Assembly (NCBI GenBank): GCA_934488615.1
Contig: CAKSSJ010000001.1
Location: 62,001-126,000 of the forward strand
DNA length: 64,000 nt
From: an uncultured Eubacteriales bacterium
GTDB taxonomy: Bacteria > Bacillota > Clostridia > Oscillospirales > Acutalibacteraceae
Direction of reading: 5' to 3'
Shown: positions 44,312 to 53,320 of the stretch, piece by piece
Position numbering within the stretch: the stretch's first letter is position 1
Layout of the letters: the number at the start of each line of letters is the position of its first letter
Notes under the pieces: generated by a model
The model's input: the letters and a program-made list of their open reading frames with translations, nothing else
Told to the model about the DNA's origin: nothing
Database searches by the model: none
Made by a program: the position numbers and the translations under genes

Positions 44312-45166
44312 ATGAAAACCAGAATTATTTCGGGAGTTTCATATTCCCTCATCATTATCGCCGTGATGTTTTTCATGAACACGGCGGCGCTGCCGATACT
44401 CATGGCGTTCATCTGCGGCGTTGCCGTTTATGAGCTTAACCATGTTGCGAAGGTCAAGCTTCCGCTTGCTATTCCGTCAATCATCGTCGGCGCATATATT
44501 CCCATTGAAATCAGATATCATTTTCTTGAAAAAATTCACGTTACGCCGTTCGCGGCTCTTGCCGTATACATCATCGCCATGCTCATCATGATGGTGAAGT
44601 GGCACGGTGAGGTCAAGTTTGAGCAGGTCGCAATCTCCGTTCTTTGTTCAATCGCCGTTCCCGAATCGCTCGGCTGTTGGGTCAGAATCAATGACCTTCA
44701 GTTTGCCGACGAAAGATACACTCAGGCGAACGTGGTTTATCTCATATTGTTTACGGTTTTCTGTGCATGGCTTACCGATATGTTCGCCTATTTCACGGGC
44801 GTATTCTTCGGCAAGCATAAGATGACCCCCGTTGTCAGCCCGAAAAAGACCTGGGAGGGTGCAATCGGCGGAGTTGTACTGACGGCGGCGCTGAATGTCG
44901 GCTTGTACTTTGTTTTTGCAAAGAAATTTTTTCCGGACGGAAGCTTCTTCCTTTGGGATTGGTGGGCGGTCGTTCCGATTTCGCTTGTACTTTCCGTTAT
45001 CAGCATATTCGGCGACCTTTCCGCCTCGGTTATCAAGAGAAACTACGGCGTGAAAGACTACGGCAAGCTGATTCCCGGTCACGGCGGAATTATGGACAGA
45101 TTCGACAGTACGCTGTTTGTTTTTCCGATCATGTACGGAATACTCAGCATAATCGAGACATTTTAA
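44312..45166 (+). CDS. cdsA: Phosphatidate cytidylyltransferase
   Basis: Makes CDP-diacylglycerol for phospholipid synthesis. The 284-residue protein has about eight hydrophobic segments and the CdsA signature near the C-terminus: DMFAYFTGVFFGKHKMTP, SPKKTWEGAIGG and GVKDYGKLIPGHGGIMDRFDS. GAAAGGATAAACC precedes the ATG. Confidence 0.95.
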   Translation: MKTRIISGVSYSLIIIAVMFFMNTAALPILMAFICGVAVYELNHVAKVKLPLAIPSIIVGAYIPIEIRYHFLEKIHVTPFAALAVYIIAMLIMMVKWHGEVKFEQVAISVLCSIAVPESLGCWVRINDLQFADERYTQANVVYLILFTVFCAWLTDMFAYFTGVFFGKHKMTPVVSPKKTWEGAIGGVVLTAALNVGLYFVFAKKFFPDGSFFLWDWWAVVPISLVLSVISIFGDLSASVIKRNYGVKDYGKLIPGHGGIMDRFDSTLFVFPIMYGILSIIETF

Positions 45167-45188
45167 AAATAAAATTTAAGGTGATACT

Positions 45189-46337
45189 ATGAGTAAAACC
45201 GTTGCCGTTCTCGGCTCAACAGGTTCAATCGGAACTCAGGCTCTTGAGGTTATCGAAATGCAGGGCTATGAGGTCAAGGCTTTGACGGCAAGCGTCAGCG
45301 TTGACACGATTGAAAAGCAAATCAGAAAATTCAAGCCCGAGCTTGCCGCAATGGTGGACGAAAAAGCGGCGGCTGAGCTTAAAATAAGAGTTGCCGACAC
45401 CCCGACCAAGGTGCTTTCGGGAATGGAGGGTGTTTGCGAATGTGCGGCATGCGGAGCGGACTATGTGCTCAACAGCATTGTCGGCATGGCAGGACTTGAG
45501 CCGACGATAGCTGCGATAAATGCAGGCAGTGAGCTTGCGCTCGCTAACAAGGAAACGCTTGTTGCGGGCGGTCAGCTCGTTATGGGTCTTGCAAAAGAAA
45601 AGGGCATCAGTATTCTTCCCGTTGACAGCGAGCACTCGGCGATTTTTCAGTCGATGCAGGGCTGCCGTGATAAAAAGGAAATTAAAAAGCTCATTCTTAC
45701 CGCTTCGGGCGGTCCGTTCTTCGGCAAAAAGCGCAGTGAGCTTGTTGATGTTACGGTCAAAGAGGCGCTCAATCACCCTAATTGGAGCATGGGCGCAAAA
45801 ATTACGATTGATTCCGCTTCAATGATGAACAAGGGTCTTGAGCTTATCGAAGCTGTTTGGCTTTTCTCGATGGATCCCAAGGATATCGACATCGTTGTTC
45901 ACCGTCAGAGCGTTATTCATTCGCTTGTTGAGTTCTGCGATAATTCCGTTATCGCTCAGCTCGGCGTTCCCGATATGCGAATACCGATTCAGTATGCGCT
46001 GACTTATCCGAACAGGATCCCGTCGCCCGTCAAGGAGCTTTCGCTGACGGATTACGGCACACTTACTTTTGATAAGCCGGATTACGAAACATTTGGCTTG
46101 ATAAATGTATGCCGAAAGGCAATTAACGACGGCGGACTTTTCCCTGCCTGTGCAAATGCGGCAAATGAGGAAGCGAATCTCGCGTTCAGACAGGGCAAAA
46201 TCAAATTTTTGCAGATTGAGGAACTGGTCAGAGAGACCGTTGAGAACGCTCAGCGTTTTGATACATATAAGCTCGGCGACGTTTTGGATATGTACAACTG
46301 GGCGAGGGGTTATGTGAAAGAAAAAATAATGGGCTGA
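45189..46337 (+). CDS. dxr: 1-deoxy-D-xylulose 5-phosphate reductoisomerase
   Basis: The second step of the MEP isoprenoid pathway: NADPH-dependent conversion of DXP to MEP. The 382-residue protein has the GSTGSIGTQALEV dinucleotide-binding start, ANKETLVAGG, PVDSEHSAIFQ (metal ligands) and the C-terminal helical domain with NAANEEANLAF. AAGGTGATACT lies before the ATG. Confidence 0.96.
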   Translation: MSKTVAVLGSTGSIGTQALEVIEMQGYEVKALTASVSVDTIEKQIRKFKPELAAMVDEKAAAELKIRVADTPTKVLSGMEGVCECAACGADYVLNSIVGMAGLEPTIAAINAGSELALANKETLVAGGQLVMGLAKEKGISILPVDSEHSAIFQSMQGCRDKKEIKKLILTASGGPFFGKKRSELVDVTVKEALNHPNWSMGAKITIDSASMMNKGLELIEAVWLFSMDPKDIDIVVHRQSVIHSLVEFCDNSVIAQLGVPDMRIPIQYALTYPNRIPSPVKELSLTDYGTLTFDKPDYETFGLINVCRKAINDGGLFPACANAANEEANLAFRQGKIKFLQIEELVRETVENAQRFDTYKLGDVLDMYNWARGYVKEKIMG

Positions 46338-46359
46338 ACACTGAAAAAATCAGCCGCTC

Positions 46360-46490
46360 CTTATGGTAAGGGTAGCGAAGTGTCGACACGGTAGTGAATG
46401 ACAGTCCGGTGGACTGTCAGAGCCGTGGCGTGACCGAGCCGCAGCGAGACGGGGGACCGCTTGCGGTGGAAGGGATAAGAAATTATCACT
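46360..46490. repeat. Structured repeat element between dxr and rseP
   Basis: A GC-rich block with a perfect hairpin TGACAGTCC-GGT-GGACTGTCA (46399-46419) and ACCGC-TT-GCGGT (46456-46467), ending GGAAGGGATAAGAAA. Its core is related to the element at 33650-33672, and its end to the sequence at 47866-47895 (CCGC..GCGG..GGGATAAAGAAA). Confidence 0.65.
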
Positions 46491-46517
46491 TTTATTTAGA
46501 CGCTAAAACAATGTGCT

Positions 46518-47609
46518 TTGATTCGGAGCAGTTACGGTATCAGACCCAAGAAAGAGGCGATTAAAATAGGCTTTTTATCTGCATTGGCGAGCAAATGGAC
46601 AATTCTGCTTGCGATAATATTCTTCGGCATAATAATCATGGTGCACGAGGCAGGACACTTCACCTTTGCGAAAATTTTCGGCGTAAAGGTCAATGAGTTT
46701 TCTCTCGGAATGGGTCCCACCTTGCTGAAAAAGAAAAAGGGTGAGACTCAGTATTCATGGCGTTTACTTCCTATCGGCGGCTTTGTCAGCATGGAGGGCG
46801 AGGACGAGGACAGCACGGATGAGCGAGCGTTCAACAACAAGCCCTGCTGGCAGAGAATAATTATCGTTGTCGCAGGTGCGATGGTAAATATTATTCTCGG
46901 TCTGATTATAATTGCGATAATGCTTGGTGTTTCCGATAATCTTTCGGGCACAAATTATGTCAATTTCTTCAATGACAACGGCAAGCAGGTCGCGGAGTAT
47001 AACGGACTAAAGGCTAAAGACAGAATAATTAAAATCGACGGCAAAAGAGTTTATTATTACACCGATGTGCCCTATCTTCTCAGCCGTGACGAGGGCTCGA
47101 CCGCAGATCTGCTTGTTGAGCGTGATGGCAAAAGGGTTGAGATAAACGATGTTGAGATGCCCTATTCAAAGATAGTTATGGTCGGCGTTGACAAGACCGC
47201 AGGCACGGTTTTCAAGGACACCTTCAAGGAGTCCGTCAGCATTTTCAGAATGGTTTGGCTGAGCCTCTTTGACCTTGTTACGGGCAAGTATTCCGTTAAG
47301 GACGTTTCGGGCCCCGTCGGAGTTGTGGACTATGTTTCCGATGCGGCGCAGGAGTCGGTCAAGACGGCTGACTACACGGGACTTCTCAGCATAATGGCTC
47401 TTATTACAATAAATATCGGCGTGTTCAATCTTCTGCCGATTCCCGCTCTTGACGGCGGACGTCTTTTCTTCCTGCTCATCGAGCTTGTCAGAAGAAAGCC
47501 GATAAAGCAGAGATACGAGGCACTCGTGCATGCTATCGGTATGGTCATTCTCCTGCTCTTCATGGCGGCAATCACGTTTAAGGATATTTATTCGCTGATT
47601 GTGAAATAA
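46518..47609 (+). CDS. rseP: Site-2 metalloprotease RseP/RasP family
   Basis: A zinc protease that cleaves membrane-embedded substrates such as anti-sigma factors. The protein has HEAGH (HExxH) in the first membrane helix, FGVKVNEFSLGMGP, a PDZ domain (~170-250) and NLLPIPALDGGRLFFLL in the third helix, completing the active site. The start is uncertain: the longest frame uses TTG at 46518 without a ribosome-binding site, while AAAGAGG (46551-46557) is well spaced only from ATA at 46566. An unrelated 17-codon ORF (46511-46564) overlaps the region. Confidence 0.88.
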   Translation: MIRSSYGIRPKKEAIKIGFLSALASKWTILLAIIFFGIIIMVHEAGHFTFAKIFGVKVNEFSLGMGPTLLKKKKGETQYSWRLLPIGGFVSMEGEDEDSTDERAFNNKPCWQRIIIVVAGAMVNIILGLIIIAIMLGVSDNLSGTNYVNFFNDNGKQVAEYNGLKAKDRIIKIDGKRVYYYTDVPYLLSRDEGSTADLLVERDGKRVEINDVEMPYSKIVMVGVDKTAGTVFKDTFKESVSIFRMVWLSLFDLVTGKYSVKDVSGPVGVVDYVSDAAQESVKTADYTGLLSIMALITINIGVFNLLPIPALDGGRLFFLLIELVRRKPIKQRYEALVHAIGMVILLLFMAAITFKDIYSLIVK

Positions 47610-47665
47610 TTCTTTACACTGACATCTTTAATCACAAATTCATTTTATCTGCTGTCATTTTTCAG

Positions 47666-47808
47666 CCTTCCCCTTGAGGGGAAGGTGGGCGGCGGATTGC
47701 GCCGCTCGGATGAGGTGGCGGATTTTTCAACTCATTATTTATTGAAATCAGACTTAACTTTTCCACCTCATCACCGTCTTACGACGGAGCTTCCCCTCAA
47801 GGGGAAGC
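47666..47808. repeat. MITE-like nested inverted repeat
   Basis: Each end is itself a hairpin: CCTTCCCC-TTGA-GGGGAAGG (47666-47685) and GCTTCCCC-TCAA-GGGGAAGC (47789-47808), and the ends are inverted copies of each other. Inside, GATGAGGTGG (47709-47718) pairs with CCACCTCATC (47763-47772). No transposase is present. A further hairpin GCCGC-AAA-GCGGC lies at 47866-47878. Together they occupy the 321-nt gap between rseP and ispG; no gene is seen in it. Confidence 0.8.
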
Positions 47809-47930
47809 CTTGGTCAATTCTTTCGACAAATAAAAGGTTAATTGACAATATTGCCATTGTGGGGTGCCGCAAAGCGGCGGAGGGGATAAAGAAAAGCGAG
47901 AAAACATTTTAACCGAACCGAGGTATTAAA

Positions 47931-48980
47931 ATGGAACGAAGAAAAACAAAAAAAATAAAAATCGGCAAAACATATATCGGCGGTGACGCACCGATAACGG
48001 TGCAGTCAATGCTCAACAAGCCCGCTCACGATATCGAAGCGAGCGTTAAGCAGGCGGTCGAGCTTGAAAAAGCAGGCTGTCAGATCATCCGCGGTGCAAT
48101 TCCCGATATGGACGCAGTGAAGCTCATTCCTGCTCTCAAGGAAGCAGTTAGTGTTCCAATCGTTGCAGATATTCATTTCGACTATCGCCTTGCGATCGAA
48201 GCCGTTGCGGCGGGAGTTGACAAGGTGCGTATAAACCCGGGCAACATCGGCTCGGACGACAGAGTTAAGAAGGTTGTCGAAGCATGTCGTTCGAGGAATA
48301 TTCCTATTCGTATCGGCGTAAACTCGGGCTCGGTCGAAAAGGAAATTCTTGCAAAATACGGCGCGCCAACTCCCGAAGCTATGGCGGAAAGCGCAATGTA
48401 CCATGCCTCGTTGCTTGAAAAATTCGATTTTGACGACATTGTAATTTCGATCAAATCGTCGAATGTCGGCAATATGATAAAGGCATATGAAACCGTTGCC
48501 GAAAGATGCGATTATCCGCTTCATCTCGGTGTTACCGAGGCAGGCACGGAGCGCATGGGTCTTATTAAATCGAGCGCAGGCATCGGAAGTCTGCTCATGC
48601 ACGGAATAGGCGATACGATTCGTGTTTCGCTGACCGCTGACCCCGTTAAGGAGGTCTACGCAGGACTTGATATTCTCAAGGCTCTTGACCTGAGAACCGA
48701 TTGTGTTCAGATCGTTTCATGCCCGACCTGTGGCAGAACCAAGATTGACCTTATCAAGGTCGCAGGTGAGGTCGAGAATGCACTCAGAGATTGCCGCAAG
48801 CCGCTCAAGGTGGCTGTAATGGGCTGCGTCGTCAACGGACCCGGTGAGGCAAAGGAAGCCGATATCGGCATTGCAGGCGGCGACGGCTGTGCAGTCCTCA
48901 TCAAAAAGGGCGAAATTATCAGAAAGATCAAAGAAGAAGATATTGTCAGCGAGCTGCTGGCTGAAATAGATAAGATGTAA
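47931..48980 (+). CDS. ispG: 4-hydroxy-3-methylbut-2-enyl diphosphate synthase
   Basis: An iron-sulfur enzyme of the MEP isoprenoid pathway. The 349-residue protein has VQSMLNKPAHDIEASVKQ, a TIM-barrel with VADIHFDYRLAI and KVRINPGNIG, and the cluster cysteines in CPTCGRTKIDL and MGCVVNGPGEA. It shares the operon with dxr of the same pathway. CGAGGTATTAAA lies before the ATG. Confidence 0.96.
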   Translation: MERRKTKKIKIGKTYIGGDAPITVQSMLNKPAHDIEASVKQAVELEKAGCQIIRGAIPDMDAVKLIPALKEAVSVPIVADIHFDYRLAIEAVAAGVDKVRINPGNIGSDDRVKKVVEACRSRNIPIRIGVNSGSVEKEILAKYGAPTPEAMAESAMYHASLLEKFDFDDIVISIKSSNVGNMIKAYETVAERCDYPLHLGVTEAGTERMGLIKSSAGIGSLLMHGIGDTIRVSLTADPVKEVYAGLDILKALDLRTDCVQIVSCPTCGRTKIDLIKVAGEVENALRDCRKPLKVAVMGCVVNGPGEAKEADIGIAGGDGCAVLIKKGEIIRKIKEEDIVSELLAEIDKM

Positions 48981-48998
48981 TAATTTGGGAGTGTAATT

Positions 48999-51900
48999 TT
49001 GAAAGAAGTCAGTTTTCTCAGCCTTTTCGGCGAGTACATAGATCAGGGTGTCGCGGCTTATTTTGATTCCGCAACGGTTGAAAGCATTGAGGCGAGCCTT
49101 TCTGAACGCAGTGTCAGCATGTTCGTCAGCTTCCCTGTGCCCATTGACTCGGCGGTGATCAAAAAGGCGAGGGCGGAGCTTATCCGTGTGATGAATCTGC
49201 ATCGACTTGACCTCGGAATTCATTTTCCGCCCGAGACCTTTGATATAAACTACATGACGAGCTTCGTCAAGGAAATTTACGAGCATTTCCCTGCGTCGAG
49301 AACCATTCTTGAGGGCGCGACCTACAGCCTTAACGGAGATAAGCTGACCGTTGAGCTTGCGGCAAACGGAAAGGATATGCTTGTCAATCTCGGCTGTGAT
49401 AAATTCATTCGTCAGACTATCGACCGCCGATTTGAGAGACTGATCACCGTTGAATTTATAAGCAACAATTCAACTCAGGACGACATCAAGGCGCTCGAGG
49501 AGCTTCAGAAAAAGGAGAACCAAAAGGTCGCCGTTGCTCCGCCGATGGCTAATCCCGTTGCCGCTTCAAAGGCTCCTGTTCAGAAGAAGCCGAAAGAAAA
49601 AACATACGACGATCTGCCAATCTCAATTACGAATGCGAAGCCGCTTTTCGGCACGCTTGTTAAGGGCAAGCCGAAGCCGATCAAGGAGTGCCTGCCCGAG
49701 GACGGCGAGGTTGTCGTTTGGGGCGACGTGTTCTCTCTTGAAACGAGAGAGTCCAAGGACGGCCGCTACAGCATAATCAATTTCAATATAACCGACTACA
49801 CCTCGTCCTATCCAGTTAAAGTGTTCGGAGAGAGGAAAAAGTGCGAGGATCTTGTGGCAAACCTCAAGGACGGAAAGACCGTGCTTGTCCGCGGCGCAAT
49901 AAATATGGACACCTACATGCACACCTATCTCATCAACGCGAGGGCTGTCACGGAGATTGAAAAAATCGAGAAGCAGGATAACGCTCCCGAAAAGCGAGTG
50001 GAGCTTCACCTGCATACAAATATGTCGGCAATGGACGGTATGACGAGCGCAAAGGAGCTTGTCAGCCGTGCGATAGCATGGGGTCACAAGGCAATTGCAA
50101 TTACCGACCACGGCGTTGTTCAGGCTTTCCCCGAGGCTTGCAACACTGCCGCAAAAGCAGGAATAAAAATTATTTACGGCATGGAGGGCTACCTTGTTGA
50201 CGATGACGAATTCTATGATGATTACGGCTTCGGTGTTGACGATGAGATTCCTGCAGAATATATTGAAAAAGTCCGTGCCGAAAAAACCTACCATATAATT
50301 ATAATCGCAAAAAATACGCAGGGACTTAAAAATCTCTATAAGCTTATTACGGATTCAAATCTTAAATTTTTCAAGCGCAGACCGAGAATTCCCCGTCATA
50401 GGCTCATGCAGCTTCGCGAGGGACTTATTATCGGAAGCGCCTGCGAAGCGGGCGAGCTTTACCGTGCGCTTGTCGATCAAAAGAGCGACGAGGACGTTCT
50501 CAGAATCGCTTCTTTCTATGACTATCTTGAAATTCAGCCGAACGGCAACAACGCTTTCATGCTTCGCAGTCAGGACGAGCGTTATGAGCGCTTCAAGACG
50601 GTTGAGGATCTTGAAAATGTTGACAGACAGATAATTCACATAGCGGACAAGCTCGGCAAAATGGTTGTTGCCACCTGCGACGTCCATTTCATTGATCCCG
50701 GCAACGCTGTTTTCCGTGAGATTCTCATGACCTCAATGGGCTTCTCCGACGCGTCTCAGCAAGCACCGCTCTATTTCAGAACAACGGATGAAATGCTTGC
50801 AGAGTTTGCTTATCTCGGCGAGGAGACGGCGAAAGAGGTCGTTATCACAAATCCGAATAAAATTGCCGACCTTTGCGAAAGCGGCATGACACCGTTCCCG
50901 AGAGGAACGTTCCCGCCGAGCCTTGAGGGCGCAGACGAGGATCTTACCCGTATATGTTGGGAGAGAACGAAAAAGGACTACGGCGACCCCGTACCCGAGA
51001 ATGTTGCAAAGCGGCTTGAAAAAGAGCTGAAATCAATTATTTCTAACGGATTCGGCGTTCTTTACATGATCGCACAAAAGCTTGTTCAGAACTCTGAGGA
51101 GCACGGCTACTATGTTGGCTCGAGAGGATCCGTCGGCTCGTCGTTTGTTGCCCATGCGGCTGGTATTTCGGAGGTTAATCCTCTGCCGCCGCACTATGTA
51201 TGTAAAAAATGTAAGCATTCGGAATTTTTCATGGACGGTACCGTTGGTTCAGGCTATGACCTGCCGCCGAAGGATTGTCCGAACTGCGGAATTCCGATGC
51301 ACCGCGACGGTCACGATATCCCGTTTGAAACATTCCTTGGTTTCAAGGGTGACAAACAGCCCGATATTGACCTTAACTTCAGCGGTGAATATCAGTTCTA
51401 TGCTCACCGATACACAGAGGAGCTTTTCGGAATCGACCACACCTTTAAGGCAGGTACGATCGGCACCATCGCCGACAAAACGGCTTACGGCTTCGTTAAA
51501 AAATGGCTTGAGGTCAAGGGAATAACCGTCAACCGTGCCGAGGAGGACAGACTGACAAAGGGCTGTACGGGAGTTAAGAGAACGACGGGTCAGCACCCCG
51601 GAGGAATGGTTGTTGTTCCTGCAAGCAATGACGCAGAGGACTTCACACCGATCCAGCACCCTGCGGACGATGTTTCCGGCGGACTGAGAACAACTCACTT
51701 TGATTTCCATTCGCTTCACGATACGATCCTTAAGCTCGATAACCTCGGACATGATGTTCCGACGCTTTACCGACACCTTGAGGATTCAACAGGCATCAAT
51801 GTTTTTGACGTTGATATCTGCGACCCGAAGCTTTATGAGCTTTTGACGTCTCCCGAGCCGCTCGGCGTAACAGCGGAGGAAATAGACTGTGAGACGGGAA

Positions 51901-52802
51901 CGCTTTCCCTGCCCGAGCTTGGAACTCCGTTTGTACGCGGAATGCTTTTGGAGGCTAAGCCGAAGAATTTCTCCGACATGCTCCAGATCTCGGGACTTTC
52001 TCACGGTACGGACGTTTGGCTCGGCAACGCACAGGAGCTTATCAAAAGCGGCACATGTACGATTTCCGACGTTATCGGAACCCGTGATAATATCATGGTT
52101 TATCTTATGCATAAGGGACTGGAGCCCGATATGGCATTTAAAATCATGGAGATCGTCCGTAAGGGTAATGCGACAAAGCTTTTGACGGAAGCCCATATCA
52201 AGGCGATGAAGGAGCATAATGTTCCCGACTGGTACATTGATTCCTGTATGAAGATCAAATACATGTTCCCGAAGGCTCATGCCGCGGCATACGTCAGCGC
52301 CGCAATGCGCCTTGCTTGGTATAAGATATATAAGCCGACGGAATATTACGCGACATATATGACGGTTCGCGGCGAGGATCTTGATACCGTTGCGATCATG
52401 GAGGGCAGGGGAGCTGTAAAACAGCTCATGAATTCAATCGTAAACAAGGGTCATGACGCTACGGCAAAGGAAGAAAACATGTATGTTGCCATGCAGGTCG
52501 TTAATGAAATGATGGCGCGAGGAGTTGAATTCCTGCCGATTGACCTTTACAAATCGCATGCCACGATCTACAGGATCGAGGACGGCAAGATCAGACTTCC
52601 GTTCATGTCAATGTCAGGCACGGGTGAATCTGCGGCGGTATCTCTTATGAAAGCGAGAGACGACGGTGAGGGAGAATACATGTCCCGTGACGATCTTCAG
52701 CAGAGAGCGGGAATCAGTAAGTCGGTCATGGAAACCCTCGATGCATGCGGCGCGCTTGAGGGCTTACCGCAGAGCACGCAGATGAGCTTTTTCGGATTTT
52801 AA
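48999..52802 (+). CDS. polC: DNA polymerase III alpha subunit, PolC type, without exonuclease domain
   Basis: The replicative polymerase. At 1,267 residues it is about 170 shorter than a canonical PolC. The order is: N-terminal domain, OB-fold (~205-320), first PHP half (333-400, RVELHLHTNMSAMDG, ITDHGV, YGMEGYL), then an acidic linker (401-429) where the DEDDh exonuclease usually sits, then the second PHP half (TYHIIIIAKN, CDVHF), zinc finger (CKKC, CPNC), and palm (PDIDLNFSGEYQ). No DxETTG motif exists in the protein. PHP metal ligands look intact. The start is TTG at 48999 after GGGAGTG. Confidence 0.93.
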   Translation: MKEVSFLSLFGEYIDQGVAAYFDSATVESIEASLSERSVSMFVSFPVPIDSAVIKKARAELIRVMNLHRLDLGIHFPPETFDINYMTSFVKEIYEHFPASRTILEGATYSLNGDKLTVELAANGKDMLVNLGCDKFIRQTIDRRFERLITVEFISNNSTQDDIKALEELQKKENQKVAVAPPMANPVAASKAPVQKKPKEKTYDDLPISITNAKPLFGTLVKGKPKPIKECLPEDGEVVVWGDVFSLETRESKDGRYSIINFNITDYTSSYPVKVFGERKKCEDLVANLKDGKTVLVRGAINMDTYMHTYLINARAVTEIEKIEKQDNAPEKRVELHLHTNMSAMDGMTSAKELVSRAIAWGHKAIAITDHGVVQAFPEACNTAAKAGIKIIYGMEGYLVDDDEFYDDYGFGVDDEIPAEYIEKVRAEKTYHIIIIAKNTQGLKNLYKLITDSNLKFFKRRPRIPRHRLMQLREGLIIGSACEAGELYRALVDQKSDEDVLRIASFYDYLEIQPNGNNAFMLRSQDERYERFKTVEDLENVDRQIIHIADKLGKMVVATCDVHFIDPGNAVFREILMTSMGFSDASQQAPLYFRTTDEMLAEFAYLGEETAKEVVITNPNKIADLCESGMTPFPRGTFPPSLEGADEDLTRICWERTKKDYGDPVPENVAKRLEKELKSIISNGFGVLYMIAQKLVQNSEEHGYYVGSRGSVGSSFVAHAAGISEVNPLPPHYVCKKCKHSEFFMDGTVGSGYDLPPKDCPNCGIPMHRDGHDIPFETFLGFKGDKQPDIDLNFSGEYQFYAHRYTEELFGIDHTFKAGTIGTIADKTAYGFVKKWLEVKGITVNRAEEDRLTKGCTGVKRTTGQHPGGMVVVPASNDAEDFTPIQHPADDVSGGLRTTHFDFHSLHDTILKLDNLGHDVPTLYRHLEDSTGINVFDVDICDPKLYELLTSPEPLGVTAEEIDCETGTLSLPELGTPFVRGMLLEAKPKNFSDMLQISGLSHGTDVWLGNAQELIKSGTCTISDVIGTRDNIMVYLMHKGLEPDMAFKIMEIVRKGNATKLLTEAHIKAMKEHNVPDWYIDSCMKIKYMFPKAHAAAYVSAAMRLAWYKIYKPTEYYATYMTVRGEDLDTVAIMEGRGAVKQLMNSIVNKGHDATAKEENMYVAMQVVNEMMARGVEFLPIDLYKSHATIYRIEDGKIRLPFMSMSGTGESAAVSLMKARDDGEGEYMSRDDLQQRAGISKSVMETLDACGALEGLPQSTQMSFFGF

Positions 52803-52821
52803 TAATTTAGGAGGAAATATA

Positions 52822-53247
52822 ATGATAGATTTATACAAGGTTTGGGAAAATAAAACGGTCATGCCCGTTGTAACCGTTGAGCATGGCTCGGGCAGAGTGC
52901 TTATGCTCGGATACATGAACAAGGAGGCCTTTGCCTACACGCTCAAAACACGCAGGGCTTATTACTATGACACCGAAACCGAAAAGGTTTTTAAGTTCGG
53001 CGAGGAAAACGGAAATTCGCAGAGATTGATGTCGCTTGATATCGACTGCTACGGCGGTGCTCTGCTTATGGTTGTTCAGCAGAAGGGTCATGTTTGCCAT
53101 GTAAACGGCAAACACAATACATGCTTTTGCACCAACATTTATAAGAGAAAGAAAGGTGATTTCTCCAAGCGAAGAAAGTTCGGCAAGGTGGAGATAGACA
53201 AGAATTTCGATTTTTCAAAGGAAGATTATTCCGACGAGTACGAATAA
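52822..53247 (+). CDS. HisI-like protein (phosphoribosyl-AMP cyclohydrolase family), divergent
   Basis: A 141-residue protein with HisI features: GRVLMLGYMNKEAF near residue 30 and VCHVNGKHNTCF (C92, C101) as the zinc site. The magnesium motif D-x-D-x-D is DCYGG here (D75, Y77, G79), so two of three aspartates are lost, and the usual SRSR..W.KGE block is also changed. A C-terminal basic/acidic tail of ~30 residues is extra. With no other his genes nearby it may not act in histidine synthesis. TAGGAGGAAATATA lies before the ATG. Confidence 0.75.
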   Translation: MIDLYKVWENKTVMPVVTVEHGSGRVLMLGYMNKEAFAYTLKTRRAYYYDTETEKVFKFGEENGNSQRLMSLDIDCYGGALLMVVQQKGHVCHVNGKHNTCFCTNIYKRKKGDFSKRRKFGKVEIDKNFDFSKEDYSDEYE

Positions 53248-53250
53248 AGA

Positions 53251-53279
53251 TTGACAAAATGTGCGTTTTGTCGTATTAT
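53251..53279 (+). promoter_or_regulatory. Strong promoter with internal operator-like palindrome
   Basis: TTGACA (53251-53256), 17 nt, TATTAT (53274-53279). A perfect 7-bp-arm palindrome GACAAAA-TGTGCG-TTTTGTC (53253-53272) covers the -35 end and the spacer, as expected for a repressor site. Confidence 0.75.
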
Positions 53280-53320
53280 GGGAAAGCGCAAAGAAAATGA
53301 ATTATAAAAAGGGTGTTAAG

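Noticed and set aside
46511..46564. 17-codon ORF before rseP as a real peptide
   Set aside because: No ribosome-binding site and no family; kept only as a note on the rseP start.
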